64,000 nucleotides of DNA from Deltaproteobacteria bacterium HGW-Deltaproteobacteria-8 (GTDB taxonomy: Bacteria; Desulfobacterota; Desulfovibrionia; Desulfovibrionales; Desulfovibrionaceae). Under the pieces are notes generated by a model, which worked only from the letters and a program-made list of their open reading frames with translations, did not search any database and was not told the DNA's origin. Each line of letters starts with the position of its first letter. Position 1 is the stretch's first letter. The position numbers were made by a program, and so were the translations under genes. The DNA lies in assembly GCA_002840405.1 (NCBI GenBank), contig PHAR01000007.1, positions 200,271 to 264,270 of the forward strand, given 5' to 3'. Of this stretch, positions 1 through 7,875 are shown piece after piece.

Positions 1-1
1 T

Positions 2-157
2 AACAAAATCCGCAAGTGGATTTATGCACTATTGGGAACAGCTTTTTTTGCGTGGATAATTTGGCTATCTCAAGAAATTTTTAAGAACCACCTTGCTGAT
101 AAAACGGTCACCATAGATAACTTGCATTCATTTGTTGTTCAGCTCTTTTCTCGGTAA
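2..157 (+). CDS. 3' end of an unidentified small membrane protein gene (5' truncated by window edge)
   Basis: An open frame enters at the left edge and stops at TAA 155-157, leaving 51 codons. It contains one hydrophobic stretch (about residues 8-24 of the visible part) followed by a polar tail, so a membrane-anchored protein is likely. The DNA is clearly AT-richer than the neighbouring prophage genes and the gene runs convergently to the Mor-like gene. It may be a cargo (moron) gene in the prophage. No start codon is visible and I do not recognise the family. Confidence 0.4.
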   Translation, partial: NKIRKWIYALLGTAFFAWIIWLSQEIFKNHLADKTVTIDNLHSFVVQLFSR

Positions 158-260
158 TTGTATTTTCCTTCTGCGCTTTTATGTGAATAGACAATTAGCC
201 CTTAGCGCATTTTACGTAATTGTTTGACTTTCTATTGCGAATCTTATTTCTTGCCACGCT

Positions 261-725
261 TCACCCCAGCAGCTTCAGCTGCACCTCCCCGCCCACGCTG
301 ACCGTGGCCATGGATGTGCGCTTGAGGATGTCGAACACGCGGCGGTCGGACAGGCGGTGGGTGCGCGCCAGGCGCTGCACGGCCTCATTGCCGCTCACGG
401 CCTGGATCAGCCGGTCATACTCGCGGCAGATGGCCGTATCCCGCGCGCGGCGCAAGGCATCCGCACAGCGGGGGATGTACAGGTCCGTGCTGCCGTAGCG
501 GCGCACAATGACCTCCGCCGCGTCCACGCCTACCACATCCGCCAGGACGTTGAAGCGCAGCTCGCCCAGCTTGGTTTCGCGCTTGGGCACCGGGAACGTG
601 GTGCCGCCCAGGGCCTCCACCAGGCGCAGCGTCTTGCGCAGGCCGATGCTGTCCGCCAGCTCCTGCGCCATGACGGGCAGGTGCTCCAGGTCCATATCAG
701 CGAGCGTTGGGTTCACCAGGTTCAT
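261..725 (-). CDS. mor: Mor-like middle operon transcription activator of a Mu-like prophage
   Basis: The 154-aa product has the layout of the Mu Mor/C activator family: an N-terminal dimerisation part and a C-terminal helix-turn-helix (about residues 110-140, around RLARTHRLSDRRVFDIL). In Mu, Mor activates the middle promoter that leads to late gene expression. I placed the start at 725 rather than at the longer upstream frame because this ATG overlaps the stop of the gemA-like gene by 4 bp (ATGA), the usual coupling in this cluster. It is the last gene of the visible early operon; the next genes to the left run the other way or lie outside the window. Confidence 0.8.
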   Translation of the reverse strand: MNLVNPTLADMDLEHLPVMAQELADSIGLRKTLRLVEALGGTTFPVPKRETKLGELRFNVLADVVGVDAAEVIVRRYGSTDLYIPRCADALRRARDTAICREYDRLIQAVSGNEAVQRLARTHRLSDRRVFDILKRTSMATVSVGGEVQLKLLG

Positions 726-1183
726 GCCGTCACCTCCTGCGTGTTGTCCTGCTCTGCCCGGCTGGCGCGCCTGCGGGCGTCCTTCACCAGGGCAGCGATG
801 ATGCCGCGCAGCTGCTCGGGCTTGGCCCATTCCAGCCGCTCCACCTGGTACATGCGCTGCGCCATGCCTGCGGCGTAGGCCCAGGGCCGCCCGGAGTCCG
901 CCAGCAGCGCGCCAATCTTGGAAAGCAGCGGCTGACAGCCGGGCGTGGCGCGGGGCGCGGGCTTGTTCCGGTTGGGGCGGGCCGGGCGCGGGTCTTCATC
1001 GTTCCAGCCCTTCGCGCGCAGGGCGGCCACCACCAGCACCAGTTGCTTGTCCGTGAGCTTCCCGGCGGAACGCTTGCCGGTGAGGGCCTCCAGCATGTCG
1101 CGGTAGGTTTCATCGTCCAGGCCCAGGGCCTTGGCGGCGATATGCACCTTGGCCAGCAGGCTTCGGCGTGACTCGGTTTTCAT
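722..1183 (-). CDS. gemA: GemA/gp16-like early regulator of a Mu-like prophage
   Basis: The 153-aa protein starts MKTESRRSLLAKVHIAAKAL and carries the YRDMLEALTGKRSAGKLT segment typical of the Mu gp16 (GemA, DUF1018) family. In Mu, GemA modulates host gene expression and DNA topology during the lytic cycle; its role here is inferred from family and position. The gene lies between the DUF3164 gene and mor, the same order as in other Mu-like phages. Its stop overlaps the mor start by 4 bp. Confidence 0.8.
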   Translation of the reverse strand: MKTESRRSLLAKVHIAAKALGLDDETYRDMLEALTGKRSAGKLTDKQLVLVVAALRAKGWNDEDPRPARPNRNKPAPRATPGCQPLLSKIGALLADSGRPWAYAAGMAQRMYQVERLEWAKPEQLRGIIAALVKDARRRASRAEQDNTQEVTA

Positions 1184-1216
1184 GTGTGCTCCGTGTGTTG
1201 TGGCTGCTCATCAGGC

Positions 1217-1265
1217 CGGGGCAACCACGCCCCGACGACCGCACCCCCGAATGGAGGGGGGCGGT
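1217..1265 (-). other. two hairpins in the gap between the DUF3164 and gemA genes
   Basis: The 92-bp gap holds two inverted repeats: CGGGGC/GCCCCG at 1217-1234 and ACCGC-CCCCC/GGGGG-GCGGT at 1238-1265. Neither is followed by a clear T tract on the minus strand, so they look more like a transcript processing or attenuation site than a strong terminator. Confidence 0.35.
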
Positions 1266-1275
1266 TTCGCTTGGG

Positions 1276-1875
1276 TCAAATCGACGCCATGTCTAGCGAA
1301 ATGGCCGTGTAGGCCCCGCTCTCCTGGCGCTTGTAAACGCGGACGTAGGACTTGCTCCCCGTGACCTGAATGGAGTCGCCGATGGCCTGCATGGCCGTGC
1401 GCCAGCGCTCGTCGGTGATGTCCAGACGGCGCAGGCCCAGGATGCGTGTGGTGCTGATGCGACCCTCCTTGTCGACCTGGAAGGCTTGGTCAATGAGCGC
1501 TTGAATCTCGCTGCTGCTGTCCTTGGTCCAGTCGCGCAGGCACTCATCAATCAGGCTCTTGGCCGCCTGGAGGCGCTCGTCAAAGGTGATGTGCTCGGCC
1601 ACCTGGCGCGCAATCTTGTACCTGCCGTCGTAGGACAGCAGGGTCACGTTGCCCTTATGCCCGCCCACCTTGGCCCCATACCGCTCGGCGGAAAGGGTCA
1701 CGAACGCGCCCACATCGGCCATGAGTTCGGCCTTGAGCTTGGCCAGCTGCTCGTGCATGGCCTGGACCTTGGCCACCTTCTCCATGACCATCTCATGCCG
1801 GGCCATGTCGATCTCCTGCACTTGCGCCACGGGCACCTGGTGCCCCTGGGCGTTCTCCATGTATCCTTCAAGCAT
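1276..1875 (-). CDS. DUF3164-family protein of a Mu-like prophage
   Basis: The 199-aa protein, starting MLEGYMENAQGHQVPVAQVQ, has the pattern of the DUF3164 family found in the early region of Mu-like phages: a helical charged N-terminal half, then a segment with DGRYKIARQVAEHITFDER and a C-terminal domain with ITDERWRTAMQAIGDSIQV. Its biochemical role is unknown. The start at 1875 is supported by an AGGAGG box 7 bp upstream; the longer upstream frame crosses two other genes and is not used. Confidence 0.75.
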   Translation of the reverse strand: MLEGYMENAQGHQVPVAQVQEIDMARHEMVMEKVAKVQAMHEQLAKLKAELMADVGAFVTLSAERYGAKVGGHKGNVTLLSYDGRYKIARQVAEHITFDERLQAAKSLIDECLRDWTKDSSSEIQALIDQAFQVDKEGRISTTRILGLRRLDITDERWRTAMQAIGDSIQVTGSKSYVRVYKRQESGAYTAISLDMASI

Positions 1876-1886
1876 GGTGCGTCCTC

Positions 1887-2084
1887 CTACGCTTGCGCGG
1901 GTACGTGTTGGGCCGCCTCGCCGGTTCCGGCGATGGGCAGCAAGGTTTCCAGGTTCCTCACGTCCTCGGCTGCGGCATCCAACACGATGCAGGCCTGGCG
2001 TATGACCTCGCCTTCCTCCTGGGTGACGTGCTGCCGCAGGTCGTCCAGGACATTGGCCACGTTGGCAATCGACTCGTGGATCAT
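1887..2084 (-). CDS. small hypothetical protein of the Mu-like early operon
   Basis: A 65-aa acidic, helical protein starting MIHESIANVANVLDDL. The start at 2084 has a strong AAGGAGG box and overlaps the stop of the preceding HTH gene by 4 bp, which supports it over the longer frame. I do not recognise the family. Position between a HTH protein and the DUF3164 gene suggests an accessory early function. Confidence 0.6.
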   Translation of the reverse strand: MIHESIANVANVLDDLRQHVTQEEGEVIRQACIVLDAAAEDVRNLETLLPIAGTGEAAQHVPAQA

Positions 2085-2362
2085 GATGCGTCCTCCTTGG
2101 TTTCCGGGTTGTGGGGGCAGGCCCGGCAGGCGCGCCACTGCCGCAGGGCAAGGGGGCTTGAGCTGGGCACCTGGCCGGTGAACTGGCAGTCCAGCCGCGC
2201 GTAGCGCTCAATGATGCGTGCGGCCATGAGGGCCGTCTCGGCGGGGTACTTGTCGACCAGCAGCAGGCTCACGGACGTACGCGAAATGCCCAGCTCACGC
2301 CCCACGGCGGCGCGGGAGCTGGCGTCCACGGCCTGGCGCAGCAGGGCCTGCCAATCAGACAT
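2081..2362 (-). CDS. small helix-turn-helix protein of the Mu-like early operon
   Basis: A 93-aa protein with a predicted helix-turn-helix near the N terminus (about residues 12-38, SSRAAVGRELGISRTSVSLL), of the lambda-repressor/LacI type. The C-terminal part has a CRACPHN segment with two cysteines. Such small DNA-binding proteins recur in early operons of Mu-like prophages. It overlaps the genes on both sides by a few bases, consistent with a tightly coupled operon. The DNA target is unknown. Confidence 0.65.
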   Translation of the reverse strand: MSDWQALLRQAVDASSRAAVGRELGISRTSVSLLLVDKYPAETALMAARIIERYARLDCQFTGQVPSSSPLALRQWRACRACPHNPETKEDAS

Positions 2363-2903
2363 GATGCACCTCGCCGGTGTTGGCGTCCGTCACGGTGCGC
2401 TGGGCCTTGTTCCAGGCCGGGGCGCAGGGGCCGCTGTCGCGCACCAGTACCCAGCGAGCTGGGCCGCCACGCCGGGGCAGTTCGGTGAGGAAGCCCGCCT
2501 TTGTGAGTGCGCGCAGGTAGCAGTCCAGGTTCTGGCGGGCCTTGGCCTCGGCCTCTGGCTTCGCCTCCGGTCCCAGGACCAGCGGCAGAAGATCATCCAC
2601 GCCAGCCTTGCGGCGGATGCGAAAACCCCGCCAAGCCTTGGCCCGCAGGCTGCCCTTGTAGCGCTCCGCGCAGCCGCCCTTGCTGGGGCCGGAGACAACC
2701 TCCGCCCCGCCCGCCAGGGCCTGGGCTCCGGCTGCGGTGATGCCGTGGACGCCTTCCGCGCTCTGCATGAGCCCCTTGTCCTTCAGCCTGCGGCAATGCT
2801 CCTTGGCCCTTTCAACGGGGATGCCCAGGGCGTCGGCCAGCTCCCGCGTGAGCTTGGGGCCGCCAGCCAGCAGGCGCAGTATGTCCAAGCCGCGCCAGGC
2901 CAT
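2355..2903 (-). CDS. winged-helix hypothetical protein of the Mu-like early operon
   Basis: A 182-aa protein. Residues about 5-60 (DILRLLAGGPKLTRELADAL onward) look like a winged helix-turn-helix, and a second similar segment occurs around residues 110-150 (NLDCYLRALTKAGFLTELPR). The start at 2903 is chosen because ATG overlaps the MuB-like stop as TAATG; the longer frame reads into the MuB gene. The function is probably regulatory, but this is inferred from fold only. Confidence 0.6.
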   Translation of the reverse strand: MAWRGLDILRLLAGGPKLTRELADALGIPVERAKEHCRRLKDKGLMQSAEGVHGITAAGAQALAGGAEVVSGPSKGGCAERYKGSLRAKAWRGFRIRRKAGVDDLLPLVLGPEAKPEAEAKARQNLDCYLRALTKAGFLTELPRRGGPARWVLVRDSGPCAPAWNKAQRTVTDANTGEVHHV

Positions 2904-3661
2904 TACGCGCCCCTCTTCGCCTTGCCACCACTGACGTTCACGGTGCGCGGGCGGCGCGCCTGCCAATCGTGAGTGATGCTCATGCCTTCCACAGCGGCCA
3001 CGTCCACCACGGCCAGGCCGTTCATCTTGCCCACGCGCTCCACCGTGGCGATGGCGTTCATCACCTCGCGCATGCGGCCGCCGCTCTGGCGGTGGATCTC
3101 GGCCACCAGGTCCGGGGCGATGCGCACCTCGGCCAGTTGCTGGCAGGTGAGCGCCACGTCCTCCAGGCTTGCCGGGGTGAACTCCACCACCTGGGCAATG
3201 CGGCTGGAAATCTGCGGGTGCCGGGCGATATTGCGCTGTATGGCCTCCATGCCCACCAGAATGACCATGGTTTCGGTGCGGTCGCTAAAGTCGCGTATCT
3301 TCTCCAGCACGGCCGCATGGTCCTTCAGGGTGGCCTCGGCCTCGTCAATGACCAGCGGGAGCTGCTGCGTGGCGATAACGGCCAGCATGCGGTTGAACAG
3401 CTGCTCGCTGGTGCCGCGCGGGTCCACGGCCAGGGCCTTGGCCAGCTCAACCAGGAAATAGCGCGGGGTCCAGTCGATGTTGGCGCGCAGGAACACCGCG
3501 CCCGTGTCCACGGCCCAGCTGGCCACCACCTCGCTCTTGCCGAAGCCGGGCTGGCCATGCACCAGCATCATTCCGGCCTCGGCCGCGCCACGGTTCTCCA
3601 CTGCGGCCACGCCAGCGGTGAACCGCTCGTAGTTGGTCGTCCGCACAAACAGTTTTCTCAC
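2903..3661 (-). CDS. MuB-like AAA+ ATPase, transposition target-selection protein
   Basis: The 252-aa protein has a Walker A motif GQPGFGKS (about residues 36-43) and a Walker B segment PLVIDEAE, with the C-terminal extension seen in MuB/TniB-type AAA ATPases. In Mu, MuB binds target DNA in an ATP-dependent way, delivers it to MuA and provides target immunity. It lies 23 bp downstream of the MuA-like gene, the conserved A-B order. The N-terminal HTH of classical MuB is not obvious, which is common in the shorter family members. Confidence 0.85.
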   Translation of the reverse strand: MRKLFVRTTNYERFTAGVAAVENRGAAEAGMMLVHGQPGFGKSEVVASWAVDTGAVFLRANIDWTPRYFLVELAKALAVDPRGTSEQLFNRMLAVIATQQLPLVIDEAEATLKDHAAVLEKIRDFSDRTETMVILVGMEAIQRNIARHPQISSRIAQVVEFTPASLEDVALTCQQLAEVRIAPDLVAEIHRQSGGRMREVMNAIATVERVGKMNGLAVVDVAAVEGMSITHDWQARRPRTVNVSGGKAKRGA

Positions 3662-3684
3662 GTCATGCCTCCCGTTAGTTCAGG

Positions 3685-5856
3685 TCAGATGCCAGGTGTT
3701 TCTAACGCCGGGAAAAGTTGGGCCGGGGCCAGGGCCAGGCCCTCGTAGTCGAAGCGCTCGCGCAGCAGGGCGTACTCGCGGCCCTGGGCGTATTCGGCCA
3801 GCCAGGCGCGGTCGGCGTCCGTCCACTGGTCCTGGTGGCGCATAAGCCAGCGGTATTTCTCGGTGGAAAGGTGGAACATCGGGCGTTTTTCGGGGGCGGG
3901 CCTGGGGGCCAGGGTCTGCGCTTGCTCGGCCTCGGCCTCGGCCATGACGGTGCGGATGCGCTCCAAATCTGCGGCGGTGGTGGCGGGCGCTGGGGCGGGC
4001 TCCGCCTGAATGGTGATGAACTGGCGGGCGGAGAGGCTGTCGGCCATGAGCGCCGGGGCGTCTTCCGCGACCTGGAGGGATGCGCCGGGGGCGATGGCCT
4101 GGGCCTTCTTCTCCAGGCGCTGCAATTGTGCGCGCTCGCGCTTGGCCCGCGCCTCTTCGATGCGGCTGATCGGGAAGTAGTTCATGGCGTTGGCGTCCAG
4201 GTGCGCGGTGCAGAGCTTTTCGCCCGCTTCCGTCCAGACGGTGACGTAGGTGGAATCCCAAATGTCGTAGCGCACCTGCACGATGTCGTCGTGGTGGGCG
4301 GCTAGCTCGGGCGCGAAATAATCGCGGTTCCACAGGCGCACCATGCCGTTTTTCACCTTGCGGAAGGTGCCGGGCATGAACAGGTCGTCGCGCAGGTCGC
4401 CTGGCACGCGGTACGGTTCAAACCTGCCCTCGAAGCTCTGCCAATGCTCGTTGGGGCTCATGTGGCGGCGCTTTCCGGCAGCAACGTCCTCGATGATGGG
4501 CAGGCCCCGGTGCGGGCTGGCGTTGTATTCTTCCACACGGGCCAGCAGCACGTTTTTGAAGGCCTCGAAAGTTGGCAAAAGCGCCGAGCGCCCGTGCTTT
4601 TTGAGCTGGGCGCGGGTGATCTTGTACACGCGCTTGGCCGCGTCATCGTCCATGTCCGCGTGGGTGCAGGTGGCCAGTTGCTTGGAGGCGGGCACGCAGA
4701 TGGTTTTGACCGCGCGCTCCATGAGGCCCTTGCCTTGCGGGCGTCCGGGGATGGATTTGCAGATTTCGATGCCCAGGCGCTCCAGCATGCCCACGCCTGG
4801 CTTTGTGAGCAGGTCCGCCGTGTAGCCCGGCCCGTTGTCGGTGTAGAGCATGGCCGGGATGCCGCCGAACAGGCAGGCCATGCGCAGGGCGTCCAGGGTG
4901 GCGGCGGCGCTTTCGGCCAGGGCCACGGAAAGGCCCACGCAGCGGCGCGTGGCCACGTCCAGGAAGAGCACCACCTCCGGTTTGAAGGGTCGCCCGCTGT
5001 CCGGGTGGGCAATCTCGGCGTCAAAGGTGGTGCCGTCCGCCGTGTACACGTCGCAGGGCAGCAGGGTGTCCGTTTTGCGTTTCATGTGGGGCTTGAGGTG
5101 CAGGAGCGCGTTGCCCGTCTTGCGCCCGGCTTCCAGGTCCGGCTTGGCGATCTTGGCCAGGAAGCGGCGCACGGTGTCGATGGCCGGTGCGGGTGTGGGC
5201 TGCTCGGCCTCCCAGGCGCGGGCAAAGTCGCGGTGCGCCTCGGCCAGGCTGGGGTTTTGCGGCCGCTGGAAGAACGAGAGGAACAGCGGGGCCCAGGCGG
5301 GCACGCCCATGTCCTTGTGCGGGTGGCGGGGTGCAAGCGCCAGCTCGCCGCCCTCGGCATAGAGCGCGCACCATTCATACAGGCGACGGCGCGAGAGGCC
5401 GCGCGCCTCGCCCGCGCCAAACTTGGCGTTGGCCACGGGGATGAGACGGGCCAGGCGCTCGCCCAGGGTTCCGGCCTTGGCGGCCTGCACCAGGTGGCGA
5501 ATGGCCGCCTCCTTGCCGGTGAGAGCGGCCAGGCGTTCAATCTCGCGGATGAAGGCCAGCCGGGCCAGGGCTGTGGCGCGCCGGTCCTCGGTCAGGTGGG
5601 CCAGGGAGGTTGCGCCAGCCATTGGTGAAGCCTTGGCCGGGGCCGTGGGCATGGGCAGCACGCCCTGTTCGGCCAGCTGGGCGAACACAATGGCGTCGCG
5701 GGTGGCCTTGGGCATGGACGCCACAATCCAGTCACTGCCGCCGCCGCGCGATTGGCGCTTGCGGCCCTGCCAGGCTTCACGCTTGGCGCGGCGAATGACC
5801 GTGCTCACGTTCGCGTTCAGCAGCCGGGCCAGGTCAAGAGAGGTAAAGGCATCCAT
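3685..5856 (-). CDS. MuA-like DDE transposase
   Basis: The 723-aa protein has an N-terminal HTH (MDAFTSLDLARLLNANVSTV), internal DNA-binding segments, and an RNase H-like integrase core. The probable catalytic triad is the D of YTADGTTF, the D of YTDNGPGY and the E of GKGLMERAV. A beta-barrel and a helical C terminus follow, as in MuA. It would catalyse strand transfer for prophage integration and replicative transposition. The start at 5856 is 2 bp after the Ner-like stop; the longer frame overlaps that gene and is rejected. The gene appears intact. Confidence 0.88.
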   Translation of the reverse strand: MDAFTSLDLARLLNANVSTVIRRAKREAWQGRKRQSRGGGSDWIVASMPKATRDAIVFAQLAEQGVLPMPTAPAKASPMAGATSLAHLTEDRRATALARLAFIREIERLAALTGKEAAIRHLVQAAKAGTLGERLARLIPVANAKFGAGEARGLSRRRLYEWCALYAEGGELALAPRHPHKDMGVPAWAPLFLSFFQRPQNPSLAEAHRDFARAWEAEQPTPAPAIDTVRRFLAKIAKPDLEAGRKTGNALLHLKPHMKRKTDTLLPCDVYTADGTTFDAEIAHPDSGRPFKPEVVLFLDVATRRCVGLSVALAESAAATLDALRMACLFGGIPAMLYTDNGPGYTADLLTKPGVGMLERLGIEICKSIPGRPQGKGLMERAVKTICVPASKQLATCTHADMDDDAAKRVYKITRAQLKKHGRSALLPTFEAFKNVLLARVEEYNASPHRGLPIIEDVAAGKRRHMSPNEHWQSFEGRFEPYRVPGDLRDDLFMPGTFRKVKNGMVRLWNRDYFAPELAAHHDDIVQVRYDIWDSTYVTVWTEAGEKLCTAHLDANAMNYFPISRIEEARAKRERAQLQRLEKKAQAIAPGASLQVAEDAPALMADSLSARQFITIQAEPAPAPATTAADLERIRTVMAEAEAEQAQTLAPRPAPEKRPMFHLSTEKYRWLMRHQDQWTDADRAWLAEYAQGREYALLRERFDYEGLALAPAQLFPALETPGI

Positions 5857-5858
5857 GG

Positions 5859-6098
5859 CTAGGCCGCCTTGCTTTTCAGCGGAATGAACAGCAGGTCTTC
5901 CGGCACGCCGAACTCGTCGCGCAGGCTCTCCAGCACGCGCACGTTGTTTCTTTGTCCGGCGATGGTATCCGCCACGAGGTTCTTGTTCACGCCAAGCCGC
6001 CGGGCGACCTCCAGCATAGTCAGTCCCTGGCGGTCCAGGTGTTCGCGGATGCGAAAGCGCATCTTTTGGCGTTGGGCCCGGCATTCGAGGGGCTTCAT
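5859..6098 (-). CDS. Ner-like helix-turn-helix regulator of a Mu-like prophage
   Basis: A 79-aa protein with an XRE/Ner-type helix-turn-helix (about residues 24-50, GLTMLEVARRLGVNKNLVAD). It sits immediately before the transposase gene, the position of ner in Mu, where the protein represses early transcription during the lytic cycle. It overlaps the upstream gene by 4 bp (ATGA). Confidence 0.7.
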   Translation of the reverse strand: MKPLECRAQRQKMRFRIREHLDRQGLTMLEVARRLGVNKNLVADTIAGQRNNVRVLESLRDEFGVPEDLLFIPLKSKAA

Positions 6099-6520
6099 AT
6101 GGTGTCCTCCAGCATCTTCTTGCGCTTGCGGGCCTCGCGTTCCGTCACGCAGGCACGGCCGTAGTCCCGCAGCTTGCGGTCCTCATCTGTCATCACGTCG
6201 AGCCCCAGGGAACGCAGCAGCACCCGCAGGGGGGCGGCGTCCTTGGTGGCCCGGCAGAAAGCAGCCACGGCCAAAAGGCCCGGCGTATGGTCGCGGTCAT
6301 TGGGGTTCAACCATTTGTCCAGGGTGTCTTTTGAGATGACCTTGGCGTTTCCGGCAGTGAGCCGAATGCCTGCATCTCTGGCCACCGCGTTGATGCGGTC
6401 CACCAGCAGCTTGCGGCCATCCTCGTCCTCGCCAGCGGCGCGGTTCATGGCCGCGCGCATGGCTGGGACTAGGCCGGAAAGCCTGCCGTGGTCGTCGTCG
6501 AAGAGGGAAACCTGCCGCAT
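6095..6520 (-). CDS. first early gene of the Mu-like prophage, hypothetical regulator
   Basis: A 141-aa protein starting MRQVSLFDDDHGRLSGLVPA. A central segment (ISKDTLDKWLNPNDRDHTPG) looks like the DNA-recognition part of a toxin-antitoxin or Cro-like regulator, and the C terminus is highly basic. It faces the repressor gene across a 169-bp regulatory region. The start at 6520 was preferred over the longer frame, whose first 44 residues lie in the operator region and have no ribosome binding site. The exact role is unknown. Confidence 0.55.
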   Translation of the reverse strand: MRQVSLFDDDHGRLSGLVPAMRAAMNRAAGEDEDGRKLLVDRINAVARDAGIRLTAGNAKVISKDTLDKWLNPNDRDHTPGLLAVAAFCRATKDAAPLRVLLRSLGLDVMTDEDRKLRDYGRACVTEREARKRKKMLEDTI

Positions 6521-6548
6521 AGTCGCAATCCGCCTTGTGGTGGAGGGC

Positions 6549-6577
6549 ACGTCCAAACGTTCTTTGTGTGTGGACGT
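6549..6577. promoter_or_regulatory. candidate operator between the divergent prophage regulators
   Basis: The 169-bp gap between the leftward early operon (start 6520) and the rightward repressor (start 6690) contains a perfect inverted repeat, ACGTCCA (6549-6555) and TGGACGT (6571-6577), spaced 15 bp. The position fits an operator bound by the CI-like or Ner-like protein. This is inferred from symmetry and location only. Confidence 0.45.
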
Positions 6578-6689
6578 TGACCCTGTTGCGCGGGGCTGGT
6601 AGGGTTTTTCTTGAAGGGTTTTCCACCGCCCGCACCGTCTTTTCCGGCGCAAAACTTAGCGCACATGTTCGGGCTGGGAAGTTTGGCGT

Positions 6690-7379
6690 ATGATCGGTGA
6701 CCGTATCGTGCTGATTCGCGGTAAGCAGGCCAGGGACTCCTTTGCCTCAGAGCTGGGCGTGCATCCGCAAACGCTGGCTCGGTATGAAAAGGGTGAGCGG
6801 CTCCCGGATAGCGCCTTCCTTGAAATGTTATCCAAACGGCACAACGTCGATCCAGCATGGCTGCTCACCGGCGAAGGCCAGCCCTATTCCAAGCAGGCCG
6901 CTGTCCAGCCAGTGGTATCCGCGCCGAATGCGCCGCTGGAGTTCATCGAATGCATGGACTGCCATCTGACCATGGTGCCCATGGTTGAGGCGAGGCTGTC
7001 GGCAGGGACGGGATCGTTTGAGGTTGAGGCGGGTGTCGAGCGCCGCTACGCCTTCCGTAGCGATTGGATACATTCCAAAGGTCAGCCCGCGAACATGGTG
7101 CTTATGCGCGTGGCTGGCGACAGCATGGAGCCGCAGATTTTCAACGATGATGTGGTGCTAGTTGATCAGAGCCAGACGACCCCGCGCGCGGGCGGCCTGT
7201 TCGCCATTGCGGTCGAAGATGTGGTGTATATCAAGATGGTGGACACCCTGCCGGGCAAGATCGTCCTGAAGAGCTACAACAACAGCTATGCGCCGCTTGA
7301 GATTGATGCGCGTGGCGATCTATTCAGTGCCGAATCTCGCGCACTTTCATCTCACTTTCTGCCAATCGGTGCCAAATAG
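6690..7379 (+). CDS. CI-like phage repressor with XRE HTH and S24 peptidase domain
   Basis: The 229-aa protein has an N-terminal XRE helix-turn-helix (about residues 12-40, SFASELGVHPQTLARYEKGE) and a C-terminal LexA/S24-type domain. The candidate catalytic serine is in AGDSMEPQ and the lysine in VYIKMVD, so RecA-stimulated self-cleavage is plausible. It would hold the prophage in lysogeny by repressing the leftward early operon. It is the outermost prophage gene on this side, as c is in Mu. Confidence 0.85.
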   Translation: MIGDRIVLIRGKQARDSFASELGVHPQTLARYEKGERLPDSAFLEMLSKRHNVDPAWLLTGEGQPYSKQAAVQPVVSAPNAPLEFIECMDCHLTMVPMVEARLSAGTGSFEVEAGVERRYAFRSDWIHSKGQPANMVLMRVAGDSMEPQIFNDDVVLVDQSQTTPRAGGLFAIAVEDVVYIKMVDTLPGKIVLKSYNNSYAPLEIDARGDLFSAESRALSSHFLPIGAK

Positions 7380-7655
7380 TCTTGCGCAGCCACCTCGCCC
7401 GAAAACTCTAGGCCCGCCTGGCTTTCCCCCGGACACCCCCGTCTTTCATCTAGTGCCAGAATGAATGCCTCCCCAGTGATAGGCGCAGTGGTCTGAATCC
7501 AACGCGCAAAGCCCCCTGTTTTAGGAGCAACCAGGAGCAGAGACTCTGGGCTTGTGAGCTTTACCCGATTTCAGGTCCAGGCTTTTGAGTACCCGGCACT
7601 CCTGAGCTTCAGACCTCTAAGGGGAAGGCAGAGGGAACGATTTTGTAAAAACGAA
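7380..7655. other. non-coding stretch holding the prophage-host junction
   Basis: No gene is visible in these 276 bases. Since the repressor is the outermost gene of Mu-like phages and an initiator tRNA with its terminator begins at 7770 reading left, one end of the prophage must lie here. I cannot identify the terminal TG/CA dinucleotide or the MuA binding sites with confidence, because the other end is outside the window. Confidence 0.4.
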
Positions 7656-7685
7656 AAGGGCTTACGATTTACACCGTAAGCCCTT
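7656..7685 (-). terminator. Rho-independent terminator of the initiator tRNA gene
   Basis: An 11-bp perfect stem (AAGGGCTTACG / CGTAAGCCCTT) with an 8-base loop. Read on the minus strand it is followed by a T-rich run (TTTTCGTTTTT). It lies 8 bases past the 3' end of the tRNA. Confidence 0.85.
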
Positions 7686-7693
7686 GATTCTTT

Positions 7694-7770
<77 letters not shown>

Positions 7771-7875
7771 ACACACCGACCGGACAAAAGCCGCGTCGAG
7801 AAAGGCTTTCTATATCCCCACCATCTCACTGTCAACGCTTATTTACAGCGGCCCGGAAATTTCCTATACCCGGCC

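Noticed and set aside
220-498. 92-codon plus-strand frame at the left edge
   Set aside because: It lies mostly antisense to the Mor-like gene and has no ribosome binding site or recognisable features.
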